This document shows, one piece after another, positions 1 through 13,400 of a stretch of DNA of 64,000 bases. Position numbers and translations under genes: made by a program. A model generated the notes under the pieces. It did not search any database. It was not told where the DNA came from and saw only the letters and a program-made list of their open reading frames with translations. Source of the stretch: Dasyornis broadbenti (Eukaryota > Chordata > Aves > Passeriformes > Dasyornithidae); assembly GCA_013397935.1 (NCBI GenBank), contig VZRN01001792.1:425661-489660 (forward strand), in the 5' to 3' direction. How positions within the stretch are numbered: position 1 is the stretch's first letter; every line of letters starts with the position of its first letter.

Positions 1-1931
1 TGGTTAAGAATTTAAAATAAATAAATGAAACCTGCATGAAAATGTCATATGATTTTTTTGAGTTTTGTTAGCTTTTCTATAATCATGTATTTATCTATCC
101 CTCTATTTGCATAGTTGCATATAACATAGTTGCATATAGCAATTAAATAAGTTTTGAAAAAAGGAACCCAGGACTTGGGTGTTTAAATACTTGTTTAAAA
201 AACTTCTAATAAATTCACTGACATAGTCATTATACTTTTCTAGGACACAAGACACTGTATGCTTCTCTTGAGATTAACAGATATAGAAGCCACAGGTATA
301 GTTAGTATGAGACTGACCAACAGTTTTATTCTGGTTGTGTCAGATGTTTACTGGACATTTAAAGGTGCTACCTTGAAAGGTATTTTACAAGAAACATGGA
401 TCATCAAAAAATTGCACATTTACTGCCTAGTAAAGCTTGTATTAAAACAGTATTAACAGCAGCAGTCCTTTCTGTTAAAAGAAAATATTCTACTTTCTTC
501 AAAGTTTAATCCTAATTTTAAAAGTTGTAATCCGTTTTGAAACTAATATTCCTGATACCCGCTTTTCTGGTTTTTTCTTTTCTTTAGAAATTCAATTTAG
601 ATACCCAATGTACAGTTCTTCACTGATTTTTCATATACAAACAGGAGCAGAATAAGAATCAGTTTTACCTAGAACTATTACATGTCATTCTCAGGATGCC
701 CAGAATTCATGTTGCGTTGTCTTACTTGATTCATATCACTGAGAAAAGAAGTTAAAATCAAGGTGTCTTCTATATGACAATATGTTTTTATTTCTGTGTT
801 TGGTGTCTTTTTGCTTGTCTGGGTAATAATAAGAAATAATTTCTACCTTCATTATATGCACATGCAGTTTTATCATGTATGAACACGTGAGCTTAGCAGT
901 CAGAAAAACAGAGTGGAAGACCACAAGAAGAATGATAATGAGGTGATTCAAGTGCATAGAGTAAGACTTTTCCTACATCAATAACTTGAAAAGTTGCTTG
1001 AGTAGTTCAAATTATTGGAGTGGAAAAAAAGGTTTAACTGACATCATTGCGACCACTCCAGATTTTTATGTATTTTTCTTTTTCTACATGATTAATTTGT
1101 TTTTTCTTAATCACAATTCATTTTTGCATGGATTTCTTGTTAAAATTTTGGCAAAAAAGCCTCCAAAAACCTTTTCAAAGAGAGAAGACATGATGATATG
1201 CTTTGTGTAGAGCCCATTGATGGAACTACAGCTCTATTTTTATATGGTATCTCTTTTCTAAGCAACACTAAGCCTTCCTGAAGGTCAAAAATTACTTTAG
1301 ATAATGGAGATTTAGAAATAATGCTGGTTTTGAGAACTATTCTCAAAATCACCAGAGATCTAGTAATATAGGGAGTCTTATTTTTCTCATTTTAAGCTAA
1401 GATTTGGATATTTTAGAACAAATGAAATATTGGGGTTTGTTTAAACAGTTAAACTAAATTATGTTGAAATCAAAATATCCTATAGAAACTCAAACCAAAA
1501 GATATCAACAGCATTTTGGCAAAGATGTTCCAAATAGACTAAAATTATTTTCTGAAAACTGATAATTAATGACACTGACATTATGACTCAAACCTCACTT
1601 ATATAAAATTTGAAATCTCTTATAAATAGTTCTACTTTCAAGTGAAAACTTAGTCTTTGCCTTATTTTACCTCCTACAGGCCCTCTTTTTAGTGGTCATT
1701 CCTCTGCCAATTTGGATCAATCCTGCCCAAACCAGATTTGTGCAGTACACTTTTTGTGTTTCTGGCAGCAACCTCCATCCTTTTCTAACATATTTCAGAG
1801 TCTGTGGTAATGTTGGTGGAAGGAGTCTGCCACAGAGCACAGCTGGAACATTGGCCAGCATGTAGAAAATATCCTGCTGCTTGATAAAAATAAATGTAAA
1901 AACATGTTCTTGTTCTGTCCTGTTTGCTTAA
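1..1931. other. Unique AT-rich non-coding DNA
   Basis: I see no gene, RNA or recognisable mobile element here. The open frames are all under 80 codons, overlap on both strands and lack any domain-like composition, as expected by chance at this base composition. The sequence just before the downstream CR1 tail does not match CR1, so that element is truncated at its 5' end. Confidence 0.6.
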
Positions 1932-2155
1932 CATGAGGGATAAGTTTTTTACAGTGAGGGTGACTGAGCACTGGTGCAGGTTGCTCACAGAGGTTGTGGA
2001 GTCACAGCGGTTGTGGAGGCTCCATCCTTAGAGATATTCAGAATCTTCCTGGACATGGTCCTGGGCAACTGGCTGTAGGTGGGACTGCTTGAGCAAGGAG
2101 GTTGGATCAGATGGTCTCCAGAGGTCCCTTCCCACCCCAGCCATTCCATGATTCT
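1932..2155 (+). mobile_element. CR1 LINE, 5'-truncated 3' tail
   Basis: This is the 3' untranslated tail of a chicken-repeat-1 non-LTR retrotransposon. The usual order of CR1 3'-end phrases is readable: a segment about a bulk of the form GTGAGGGTGACTGAGCACTGG, then GCAGGTTGCTCACAGAGGTT, then GAGATATTCAGAATCTTCCTGG, then GGTTGGATCAGATGGTCTCC, ending in CCATTCCATGATTCT. The ATTCT-type terminus gives plus orientation. As is normal for CR1, there is no poly-A and no target-site duplication. The copy contains a small internal repeat of GGTTGTGGAG near 1995-2015. Only about 220 bp survive of a full element of several kilobases, so it has no coding capacity. Confidence 0.92.
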
Positions 2156-4439
2156 AAATCTGTGCTCCTTCTAACTTCTCAAAGATAACAAAATGATATT
2201 ATTAGCAATATCTATGAGAGCTGTTTCAGAACCAAATTTCTGACACTTTTTTGATAACAGCAAACATTTTTATGAAATCCAAATTTTTTCAGGTATGAGA
2301 TCATAAATTCCAAAAACTGCAACTGAATTTGTGACAGTAAGGGTATCATTTAGTAAAGTCATACTTTTTTAAATTATGAGATGTCATTTCCTAGCACGAT
2401 TATGAGACATGTTGCCAGTGAATAACATTTCTGATATAACTGGTGTCAGAGGTCTCACCAATCATAGCAAGTGGGATTACTTCCCTGGGTGAAATGAACA
2501 GGAACTCACCTGGCAATCATTCTGATTTTTTCAGGCTCTTTCTTTTCCTTTTCTCTCACGGCGAAAAATGTTGTAACAGCCATCACATGAAAGTACAGAC
2601 AGGAAAACTAAACATGAAATGCAAGTAGAAATTACGTTACAGAAAAGAAGAGCCTCATGTACTAATTTAAGCCAGTGTTCCGTTGATGGGAGCTAATGAA
2701 CTACAAAAGCTCTGACATCTTTTGCAGCAGACAACTCAGTGTAAACTAATCAACATTAAGTCAATATAATCTAACCCTTCGTTGTTCATTGATCTCTTTT
2801 ACAGGCTACACTCTGCCTGGCCATGTGAATGGTTCAGAAATATATGTCAGGAAGAGGACAAAGCTGTTACCACAAAAGAGGACTCAATTAAAATTGGCCA
2901 GCCTGCAAAGAAAGTGAAAATTATCTCCTACATATCTTCATTCTGCTTTTGTAAAACACCTATATTTTTCATCAATGCCTGGTAAAACGAGCCTGACCAG
3001 TTCATCCATGCCTGTCTGACTTTTATGCATTCCAGATGAACTATATGCAATGAAATCACTAAAAACTTGGTATGACCAAAGGCTGTTTCCTCTTAGAAGG
3101 AGATTCACCAAGATTCACCACGACTACAGGCTCACTACTTTTCTCATTAAACTTCAAAAGGGTTTATGTTAATTTGACTTTAATCTATGAATCTCTTGAC
3201 TGTTTTGAAGCATCATTGGAGGTACCTAGCCTTTCCCACAGAAGCATGGCCTTTTCTTGTATCTGTGGGTATGCAAGGAGGGATGTCACTAGACAGACAA
3301 AGATGTTGCATCTCTTTAAAACCATTAATATCTTTGTAAAAGAGAATAAAAGCCATGTTTTTTTCCTAAGTGTGTCATGGAGAAAAAACTGAGGCGTTTT
3401 CATTGTAGACATGGGAACTAGATATTTGACCTGGTGGTACGTATTTATTTTACTAATAGAGACATTTCTTGGGCAATGAAATGATACTACATTACCCAGA
3501 ACCTAGATCAAATGTTTCGTTATTCTTGTAGAAAGAAAAACAAAGTATTGCTTTAAAATATAAAACAGCATATAGAACCATTATTAAGGTAATGTTTACT
3601 AAAATCCATGTTTGAAAAGATTACTTTTCTACTTATATTTGGGGAAAAAAAGAATATGTAAAAGTAATAATTTACTTGCAAAGATTTTCTATAATTTTCT
3701 GTGCTACTATACATTTCTCCTATAAACATATTTGTTCTTTCTATTTGGAAATTTCAAAGGAATCTAAAGTGGAATTTTACAAAATATATCATTTTGACTA
3801 TTCCAGCTCTCAGTAAGGAGATTCTTGAAACCAAAAGACTTTCCAAGCTGTATCTTGGTCACTTTGCTCACACATTGTCTCAATGCAGCTAATGGGACAG
3901 CTTGTGAGAATATGTCAAGAAAGTCTTCGTCTGCATAGAAGAAATATTTCATTTTTTTTGTGCTAGAAAACAAATTAAAAAAAAAAATTATGTCTCTTTG
4001 AAGAGGTAATTTACTAGCATTATTACACAGACAATAAATTTCTGTGTATTTCAGCTTTTGAGTATCTTTTTTCTTACTGGGATATTCACAATATTCTTAT
4101 GTCTCTTCAAGATCAAGTTATGTTAGAATTTAGGTTTAAAACTTAATTTTTATTGCAGAATCTGAAATAGTATCTCTGCTTCCTATGACAAAATTGAGGG
4201 GATCGTGCAGGAGGACAAGAATCACATTAAGGAAATCTCCCAAATGTCTGCATCAGAAAATGTTATTGAGTCATGAAACTACTAGAGCACAAGGAGAAAA
4301 AGACATGGTGTAACTTCAATCCCAGCTTTTTAGTTTATTCAAATGAAGGACCCTCAAATGGTTTAGTTAGGAATTAAGTTAATTGGGTTTGGTGTAAGGT
4401 TGGTCTACTTCCTGCTGGAAAGTTTCCCATATTTCCTCA
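2156..4439. other. Unique AT-rich non-coding DNA
   Basis: I see no gene in this stretch. A perfect 10 bp tandem repeat, AGATTCACCA twice, lies at 3101-3120. An acceptor-like run CTCTTTTACAG near 2794-2804 precedes a short open frame, but no matching donor or similarity supports an exon. Short A runs occur near 3977-3988. Confidence 0.55.
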
Positions 4440-4700
4440 GTATAAGCAGCGGCTGGACTCCCATGTCACCCTGTTAGCCCAGACTTTAATTAGTTCTGGC
4501 ATTCGCCTCATAATGATAAATGCTGAGATGATGAATGGAAATGCAAATGAGTGTGAAGTGGCTCAGCCATCAGTGCTGAATATCATTAATACCTTCCTAC
4601 TGTTAAATCGATCAATGTCATCCCAGGATCCCTCTGTTCAGCGGGTGCAGATGGCTGTCCGCCAGAATGCCTTCCATTATATTGGCAGTGAAAACTTTGT
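4440..4700. promoter_or_regulatory. Candidate conserved enhancer, or possible coding exon
   Basis: This block stands out from its AT-rich surroundings by higher complexity and several CpGs. It contains a perfect POU octamer ATGCAAAT at 4541-4548, a homeodomain core TAATTA at 4487-4492, and further ATTAAT and ATCGATCA sites downstream. That mix is typical of developmental enhancers. One plus-strand frame is also open from 4378 to 4786, about 136 codons. It follows a pyrimidine run and CAG at 4431-4440 that could serve as a splice acceptor. Possible donors near 4689 and 4700 are weak. The translated segment has no domain I recognise. Both readings are inferences; I favour the regulatory one. 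Confidence 0.35.
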
Positions 4701-5204
4701 GGGTTTTTCCTCCCCATATGCTTTTATTCATCTTTTGCTGAATATTTGTTTGGCAACCAGAACTCTAATATATTTCCAGCTGAGATGATAACTATTTAGG
4801 GTCAATAAGCGAGTAGCTAATTTAGAGCAAAATAAATATGAATATAGATCTCTTCTCACATCAGGAGAGAAATATCAAGTGCATATTCAATAAATTGTAG
4901 AAGAGTAGAAATTTTCAGGGTACAAAATTTCGTATTGTAGCAACAAAAGAGAAAAAAATAGGAGGAAAAGATGTTTACTCTTTTCTCAGATGTGTTGCAT
5001 CTTTGTATTTTAAAAGTTTCTGGGTTTGTCAGCATATCACAGAACTAAATTTTGTAAGAATCAAAGGATTCTAACAATGGATGATCAACATGAAGTTTTA
5101 ATATCTAAAACTTTCTTTTGTGAATATGAAGAATAAAACTTGAAAGTATTGGGAATAATTGTTTCATGTGTTAGATTGCATTTTTGTGCAGTGTTTGGGG
5201 GTCA

Positions 5205-5233
5205 CCCACAAGGGTGTGCATCAGCCTTGTGGG
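5205..5233. repeat. Perfect 9 bp inverted repeat (hairpin)
   Basis: CCCACAAGG at 5205-5213 is matched exactly by its reverse complement CCTTGTGGG at 5225-5233, with an 11-base loop. The stem does not extend further. A run of Ts follows shortly after. It may be chance in a region of this size; nothing else suggests a small RNA gene. Confidence 0.5.
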
Positions 5234-8200
5234 GTCTTTTTTCATAAGGCAGTTTTCCAGTCTGTGTAGATATAGATATTTTCCAGGGAAGTGTTTTTGC
5301 ACACCTAAACTTAGGACCTAATTCTGATGGTTGCCTCAGGGTTGCTTCTTTGCTTAGTACTCAGGGAGTATAGTAACCATCCTTTGTGAATAACCTCTTC
5401 TCCATATAATTCACAACTTTTTAAAAAACTCTGAGAGTAATGAGTCAAGAGTGCTTTAATATGTTAAATCAGGAGGGAATGTGTTTCATCCATAGATAGT
5501 CTAAAGAATCACCTTCTATCAAGGCATCAAGAGGTCACTGAGATGCTAAATACACTGCTGTGTATCAGCCTGGAGTCTATTCTCTTATAGCTCATGTTTA
5601 GCCATAAATGATAACAAAACGTATCTTTTTCACACTGTAATTTGTGTAATCAGGTCTCCAGTTGTCTATGAATCTGCTCATCTATGGCTTTGGAAAGACT
5701 GAGGACAAACATTGTGTGTTGTGTACACCCTGTACACTATAGTGCCTGAGTGAAATGTGTGCTGGTCCTTCCATCCCCTCTTCTTCTCATAAATAACACA
5801 GTATATCTTTCATTTGCCTTCACAAGCCCTCTCATTTCATCCTCTCAATAGGTTGGAAACTCTCCAGTGAGTTGAGAAGTTACTGGAACTGGTCCAAACA
5901 CAAATCACTCATTATCACGTTCTATTCTTTAAATAAATGAAACTGTCTCTTTTTTTTCTAAATGTCTATATTCCAAAAAATGATTTCTATAAATCACCCT
6001 TGCATTTACCCACTGAATTTGTTTTGTAATGGAATTATTCTCTGATCTTAGGTTAAATGTTGTTTGGTTTTTTCCTATTAGCATAATGACAATTGAAAAT
6101 AAAATCAGACAAATTGTTTTGTTTCTTTGAAGTCTATTAGAGCTTTGGCATCTAGAGTAGCACTGGCCAATTTCAACAATATTGGGAACACAAGAAATAA
6201 ATTAGACATTTTAATTATGAGATTATATCACTTTATAGGATGGCAAGGTAAATCTGAAAAAGTTTTAATAACAAAACAATAATTTAAACAGAATATATCA
6301 CACTTCTGTGTTATCTTTTCTAGATTTTAATGTTTAAAAAATTATAATGATACCACATGCAAGGAAGCTGCTACACTGACGTATGAAGTGAATATGAAAT
6401 TTAATGGTCCGTTTGCTTACATTTTCAGGAAGCCTGAGACAGAAAGTTAAAAATACTGCTCACTTTGATTTGAAGAAGAATAAAACTATTCTGTGGGGGT
6501 GGGGGGGGAAGCTAATTATTCATATCCCTACAGTATACAGCCACAAGCAGATAACAGGAATTATGTCAATCAAGAGCCAGAGAGCTAACTATGCTTCTTT
6601 TATTAGTGCAGACATACATTTTTATGTCATTCAGTTTTTGCTTATGCTGTTCGCAAAATAGCTTTGTAATAGTGATTCCCTTCTCTTTTTAAATTATTTT
6701 CATTCTTGTTACATACTAGCTTTCTGTAATACCCGGTGTTTATTTAGTACTTTAAAGAACAGTGGGCAGGAAAAAAAAAAAAAAAGTGACAGGAGGAAGA
6801 TTGTGCCCAAAACAGACTCAGTTTGAAGTGAAATTAAACCAGGTCTGAAGCACAGAGATTAATGTGGGAAGTTGGGAAGTTTGTGACAGAGATTTTGTCA
6901 GAAGGCTGTCAGCAAATGCTGTGTCAGTAACGCAACTTCATAAGGGTTTCAGATTCCAAGGCCCTCCAGGCTTCTGGTTTTAGCCATCCAAAAACACTTA
7001 CCAAACATTCCTTGAAGCAGGTCTGATATGGTTGGAGATGAAGGTAGTCCAAACACAGCACAGCAAGTGTGTCTGCTTTACATACTTTGCTCCCTTTTAT
7101 CCCACTGATCTCCTCATAAGATCTGATGGCCACGTCACATCTTATGCAATGAGAATTTACAATTATTCAGAGCTTGCTGTTTTAAACAGATTTCCTTTCT
7201 GAATTTCTTGGATTCCCCATTTCAAATGGCAGTTCATCTTGAAATGCATCTTTCAGACTTAATTAGATATTTTCAATTATCCGTTGCTGTGTTACTGCAC
7301 AACTACTAATGGATTTCCATTATCATATACTTTTTAATACATACATCTTCATTATCTATCTTTATATGTGGTAAGTAGTTTTTACAGACCATTTCTCTAC
7401 CCAGTCAAATCAGGTGGTGATTTTGCCATTACTTTCAATGAAAACAAAATTAGTTTCTGCAATTTCCTCTTTAATTACCATCCAAACTGCAAGGCCACTA
7501 TGCTGGCTGTACCCACTGGCCTGCCTTTTTCAGTCACTGGAGGCATGTACAAAGGGAGATATCATGCAGAATGCATAAAGATGGAATTTTATGTCCCTGA
7601 GAAAATATGTCTATTATACATCAACCTGATAACATTACCCTACTTTCATTATTAAAGGCTGTTTTCAGTTACTTATGGCTTTAAGAATTCTCAACCATGG
7701 GGTGCATGCCTACAGCTGCACACGTGCTTGTGTGGTTCTGCCTGCAGACACATGGGTAAAGCTTCACATACAACATCAGGTAAAGAATGTTTTCCACTTA
7801 TGGCTACAAAGAGCGATCAGGATTACCAGAAACAGACATGGATACTAGGAGCCTGATCGGAGAAAGACTGGGGTTGAAGGGAAGTTAGATACTTAAGGCA
7901 GGATTAGGACTGCTGTAAAGGACTGAAGTAAAGTCTTGCTAAAGTCTGACAAAGGTGGAGACAGACCTCTGGCTGGGTGGGTCAGGGAAATAGGAAGATT
8001 CTCCTCAGGTGCTGGGAAAGAATCAGGTCTCCCAGGGCCTCAGGTACATCTTAGGGGTCAAAAATAGTTCTGTGAAAGCCCTTGGCAAACTGTAGGCCTC
8101 ATTTACCTCTGAGAACATCTCTATGCAAAGGACAGAACCTCACTACTGCTGACTGTATTCCTATAAGACATGATAGAGGCTTGTGCAGTGGTCTAAAAGG

Positions 8201-9245
8201 TTTTAGTTCAGCTAATGAGAGACATAAGATCTAAGTCTGAATTCATTACAAAGATCTAGGAATTATGACTGAAATATATGAAGCTAGAAAAGCCAAGCAA
8301 AAGCAGAAACTATGCAAAGTCAAGGTCTCCATGCACTCAGAACCTTACCTCACCCCCGCTTTGTGTGATACAGAGCAATTACTGGATCAGAGAAGATTAC
8401 AGGAGGTTTTGTGGTTAAAGCAGCCTTAGAGAACTGGATTAAACCTTGCCTCTTGTCATACTGGTCGTTAATGAGGCTAGTCTAGTCATTTCAACCAAAC
8501 TTTTTGCAGGTGGTTACTCATTATGTACTGTTCATTTTATGGGTCTCTGATTTGCAAATTTGCTGGGTGCTCACATTTGCATTGGTAAGAGCTGTCTCTA
8601 GGGAGGCTGGAGAACAGTGAGCCCCTACAGAGAAACCAGGCCACATACATGCAAACAGACGAGCGAAAATGAGAGCGTGAGTGTAGCCCAGGTGGACTAT
8701 CAAGCTGCTGAAGTTGCCATCAGCATAAAAGGGGTTTATCTTCTTCACAGCTCCCTGCTGTTGCCTTGTGCTGACCAGTCGGAACATCCTCTCTGGAGTT
8801 CCACTAACTGGGAGAGGGATACAGACTTCAGTCTTCAGAGTCCGGAGCAAAGCTCCAATTCATGATCCTACATCAATGTTTGGGTGGTATTGTAGCATGT
8901 CTCTGAGAAGAGTCAACCTACACCTATAAAATTAATGTTTCTACATATCAGCTCTTCCCATTAAAGAAAAAAACAAACTGTCAGAAGCCACTCAAAAAAC
9001 AAAATTAAAACAAAACAAAACGAACCACTGCAACAGAAATAGCTGTGCTACTCTTCATTGCTTTTTTTTCTTTTGATACTGTTTGCTATGTACTCTGGTA
9101 CTACAATGATGACCAGGATACATCATCACAAATTACCATTTCTCTCATGTGGGCAAGATTTGGATGACACTCAGTAAACATGACATCAGCCTTCATTGAA
9201 TAACAAGGGTGAAAAGCAACACTCAGGATTTGCTGCTTTTGGTAA

Positions 9246-9262
9246 CATCCATCCATCCATCC
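9246..9262. repeat. Short CATC microsatellite
   Basis: About four units of CATC, ending in CCC. It is too short to be a strong marker and has no link to a gene. Confidence 0.8.
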
Positions 9263-10129
9263 CATCAGCTGAATCACAGAAAAACACAATGTGGTCGTGT
9301 AATTAAATACTACAATCACACCCCGTAAAAGAGACAACCACATCTCAAGACTTTTAATAGCTGAAAGCTTGACAACAAACTTAAGTGTTCTTCTAATTAA
9401 GGCTTTCTCTACATTAAGAAGGCTGGAAGCAAGAGACAGTGAGCAACATTCTGTTTTCAAACACTATTGGTAATATAAAAGAAGATTAAATGTTCGTATA
9501 ACAAAAACTACTCTACAGGGATCAATTGTTAATGACAGGTTTACAGATTTATACTAGTATAAATCCAGCATGGCTGCACTGAGATCAAAATACTATTAAT
9601 TTACGTAGGTGTCATTTGTAGTTCGGTTTTGCCCTTAATCTTGTATTTCTTTTTAGTCATTGTAATTTTACAGAAGCATGTCATAACTCAGAGGGAAATT
9701 TTCAGGACTAGAACATCATGCGCTGTAATGATTTTTGCATATACACTGGGAGATTTTAAATACATATGAAGAATTAATTAATTTGAAACTGACTGAGAAT
9801 TCTGGCAGCATAATTAAAATAAAAGAAAACTGCAAGGTAAGTCTGGAGGAAAGCAGGACAAGGAGAAGGTTGGATTACTGCAATATTTTGCAGGAGCAGA
9901 AAGGTGGAGGCAGTTGAATCAACAACAAAACAAAGGAAAAAACAATCATAAACAAAATGAGGAATACCTATGGCATTCTCATGGTTACAGACAGATGTCT
10001 AAGCTGACTGTTTTCCTGAATCAACTTTACTCAACACCTGTGAGCATGTGATTAATTTAAGCACAGAGTACACAGTGTACTTTTCTTTCAGTAAAAAAAA
10101 AAAAATGTTGACCTCTGGTATTGCAAAAG

Positions 10130-10480
10130 AAAGACAATCAGCTAACCTAATAGGCCCTTTATTTGCTAATCAAACCTCTCATTAACAATTAATTGGATCA
10201 AAAGTTCGCTGGCCATTATTGCTGTGTCAGTTCAACTCTGAGGGCCTCAGAGGATGAAACTAAATGAGCTGGTCAGGTTATAAATAATTTCCAGTGGCTA
10301 CTCCTCTTACCTCGGGCTATTCAGGTAGAGGTCAATGTCCTGCCTAGTGCAGGCAGAAAAGACAGTTGCTGTGACAAGCAAGAGGCATTCTTCCTTTTCT
10401 AAGAAGCTCATTTAGGTTTAGTAATTTAAACCTTTGTAAAAAGCCACAGTATAAAAAGCAGCTCTGTACTGCAGCGTTTC
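10130..10480. promoter_or_regulatory. Candidate conserved non-coding enhancer
   Basis: The block carries a dense set of developmental factor sites: a palindromic homeodomain site CAATTAATTG at 10186-10195, a SOX-like CATTATTG at 10214-10221, and a MEF2 consensus TTATAAATAA at 10278-10287. It also contains ATTTGCTAATCAAA upstream. It has no long open frame and no similarity to the repeats I know. Sequence complexity and spacing resemble avian conserved non-coding elements. Conservation itself cannot be judged from one sequence, so the call is an inference from motif content. Confidence 0.35.
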
Positions 10481-13400
10481 TGCATGTACTTGCTTATCAT
10501 GACTGAATCAAAGCAACATTTCATACTGCTTAAAGCCTTTCAAAAATAAAAGAAGCCAGGAGTTGCTTTAATCAGGAAATCTGCTTCTTAAAGAAACCCT
10601 GCAGAGACACCTTTATGGCAATATAATTATTTGTTTCTATTCTTAACCTAATAATCCAGGTAGTGACTGACAGAGTTCAAATACTGCTCATCAAATAACA
10701 TGAAAGGACCTGTCAGAAATGAATGAAGATACAAATGAGAATAAAGTGAACAGGGCTTGGTCCAAAATATGTGCAATGGCATATTTAATTGCTGGTTTCT
10801 CCTTTTTCATTAAAAAATAAGGGGGGAGGTGAAGAAAAATTCATGATTCTGTTTTCCCTTTAGATGCAAAGTGGCAGGCAGGTACATCAGCTCTTAACAC
10901 ACACACATGACAAGTCAATATTAGCAAGGAGGGCAAAATGGTATGGGAAGGCCAAGTCTCAAAGATCCTGTGTGCTGAACTTCAGTATGCTGACAGAGCT
11001 ATTTGTTCATTATAATCAAAATAAAAGTACAAAATAGAGAAGGAGGTGACATCCATCCAGGGCTATTCAGACAAGGAGAAAGAGTGGCATAAAATGTGTG
11101 GACATGGTGGTAGGAAGGAGGAAAGAATCTCGAAAAATAACAAAGTTGAAATGTAGTACCATGCAAGAATTTATGGGTTTCAAGATAGGATGTGAAAGTT
11201 GCAGAACTATGGGGCTTCTTGCATTGGTTAATCAAAAGCAAGAGTTATTTGATTAAAAAAAAAAAAAAAAAGTTGATAAGTGGATTTAATAGGATCTTAT
11301 GCATACAGTAATGTTATCTGGGCCAAAAAAGGGACTTGAGTATACAGAGAAGCTGAACAGCTCCTTGCAAAAGCAGTACCTGTCAAGCTGTTGCCTAGAA
11401 TAGAGGAAAAATCTGAAAAAGAGTGGGACAGAAAAGTTCTGGACATTCACCAATTCAACATAACAGTAACTCCAGACGCTGCACGAAGCTGTGTGTGCAC
11501 ATGGTTTCTTTCCAGGCAAATGAAATGGTCTCCTAACTGGCCAGAAGGCACGGAGATGTGGTTAGGTCAGCATGACATTAACATATTTATACAGTTTTGG
11601 CAAGGCTTGGGAACAAAAGCCAAGTTCTCATCTGCTTGGAGCATGAACAGAGGGAGGTCAAAAAAAGATTGATAGCTCTGAGTAGCTGAGACTTGGAAAC
11701 TTCTAGCGCATAATAATGTTCTTAGGGACCTCTAGAAACTAGGGATTACAGTTCTGGATGCAACTACTGCTATTGCACACTCCTGCTGCTGCAACAGGTT
11801 ATGTCTACAGCATATCTCCAATTCACAACTTGTGTGCCGGGGGAAAAGACAGCAAACAAACATTGTGCCTTCAGACATGGAATGTTCAGTCGCTGGCTGA
11901 GTTACATAGCACCACTTGTAACTGATTTTAACAAAAATTAAGATGTATAGGGAGCAGAGGGTGTCTCACTACCTCGAGAATGGTATCCCAGGTCTGGAGA
12001 AGAGCCAGGAGAAGGAGACACTGACCCTGGAGTCACCCCTCCTTATGAATTTTGCAGTTTAGTGAAAGATGCACTGGTCAGGCAGGATTTGGCTAACTCT
12101 GACAGGATTAAATATACATGATTCCATTTCAGTGACAGGCTGCTTTGCTGTCAGGCATATGTATCAAATATGACATAGCTGTATTTGGAGATATTTTATC
12201 CATTTAGTAATGTATATTATTATATATATACATACTTCCCTCCTGATTACTTATTTTCAATACATTAGCAAAGATGTTCCCCAAAGGGCTGCAAAGGGGG
12301 CCTGGGAACCGGATAAGACCATTCTCCAAGCTTAAATTTTTAATATTAAAATGCATTGAGATTTGCTATACACTTGCTCAAGATGTATTGCCCCAAGCAA
12401 AACAGTGTTTTATAGATGGACATGCAATTTTGTTGCTTTCAGCCGAGGGTCACGTTTGTTTTAGTGGCTTTGGGATGTGCAAAATAATGAATGAAGTATA
12501 AATAAGCATTCTATGTTAAAAAAAAATCAGAATGTTAAGTATTTTATATTCATATATGCTCATGCACACATACACACTTCCCTTTCTGTTGAAATAGATC
12601 TTGAAGAAGCACAGGTTGGGTAAAAAATATTATATTTTCATTTTTATTTTTATTATATGAGACTTCATCTTAGATACCCTGGGTGAATCCAGCGTCTTTT
12701 TCCAGTGACAAAGCACAATATTTTAGTTTAAATCATGCCAAGAGTAAGCCCTAACCTTCTTACTCTCCTACAAAGAAGAGACATCTGTTTCAGCTGGAGC
12801 ATAGTGAAGTGAGTGTAAGAGGAAGTTACATTAGATCACTTCTGTCTTCCTAATTTTAAATGACACCAGTATTTGAACCATACTTCATTAAATATTCCTG
12901 AACATGTTCTATCTCTACAGCCCACTTTCATCAAGACATTCAGGGAAACTTGTGTGAAAATCTTTCTCTTTGAATACATAATGTAAGACTGCTAATCATG
13001 CAGTAATCTCAGGTATTGATTTTGCGTTATTCCTAAGGGGGAAAGGAAAGTAATTCTAACAGTTTCATTGGTTTGATAAACATTTTAGCTAAGGTTCTGA
13101 ACTGACTACTGTAAAAGCAATTCAATTCACACTAAACCCCCATTTTATCCCATTCAACGCTATATAAAAATATCTGTTTCAATGATGCATCATTGCACTT
13201 GCTTCAGTATGAAAATTACTTTTTTGTGGTTTGTAGGAAACTACTTTTCCAAACTTGCTCTTTTTTTTTTCTTTTTTTTTTTTTGAGTTGTGCAGGAAAA
13301 CAATGTTCAGAGGAGGTGGTGGTAAAAGAGTGAGAATTTAGCAAGGCAGGCACCCTAATTGCAGGTACAGCTAAGATTTTGTAACATTATCCTTAAATTA

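Larger units (their letters stand above)
4701..10129. other. Unique AT-rich non-coding DNA with small simple repeats
   Basis: I see no gene or interspersed repeat here. Local features are a 9 bp perfect hairpin at 5205-5233, a G-rich run (five Gs, T, eight Gs) at 6495-6508, an A tract at about 6772-6785, an A/C-rich stretch at about 8990-9025 and a CATC repeat at 9246-9262. The open frames at 8521-8865 and 9101-9460 lie on opposing strands or have no recognisable domain; I treat them as chance. Confidence 0.5.

Noticed and set aside
2794..2985. Possible exon behind an acceptor-like CTCTTTTACAG
   Set aside because: No convincing donor, no protein resemblance, and such acceptor-like runs are common in T-rich DNA.
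3101..3120. Perfect 10 bp tandem repeat
   Set aside because: A simple slippage duplication, too small to carry meaning.
6495..6508. G-run as a G-quadruplex
   Set aside because: Only two G blocks (five and eight) separated by one T; it can be forced to fit but is not a standard four-tract motif.
9101..9460. 119-codon open frame on the minus strand
   Set aside because: Composition is irregular, it crosses a CATC microsatellite, and no family resemblance is seen.
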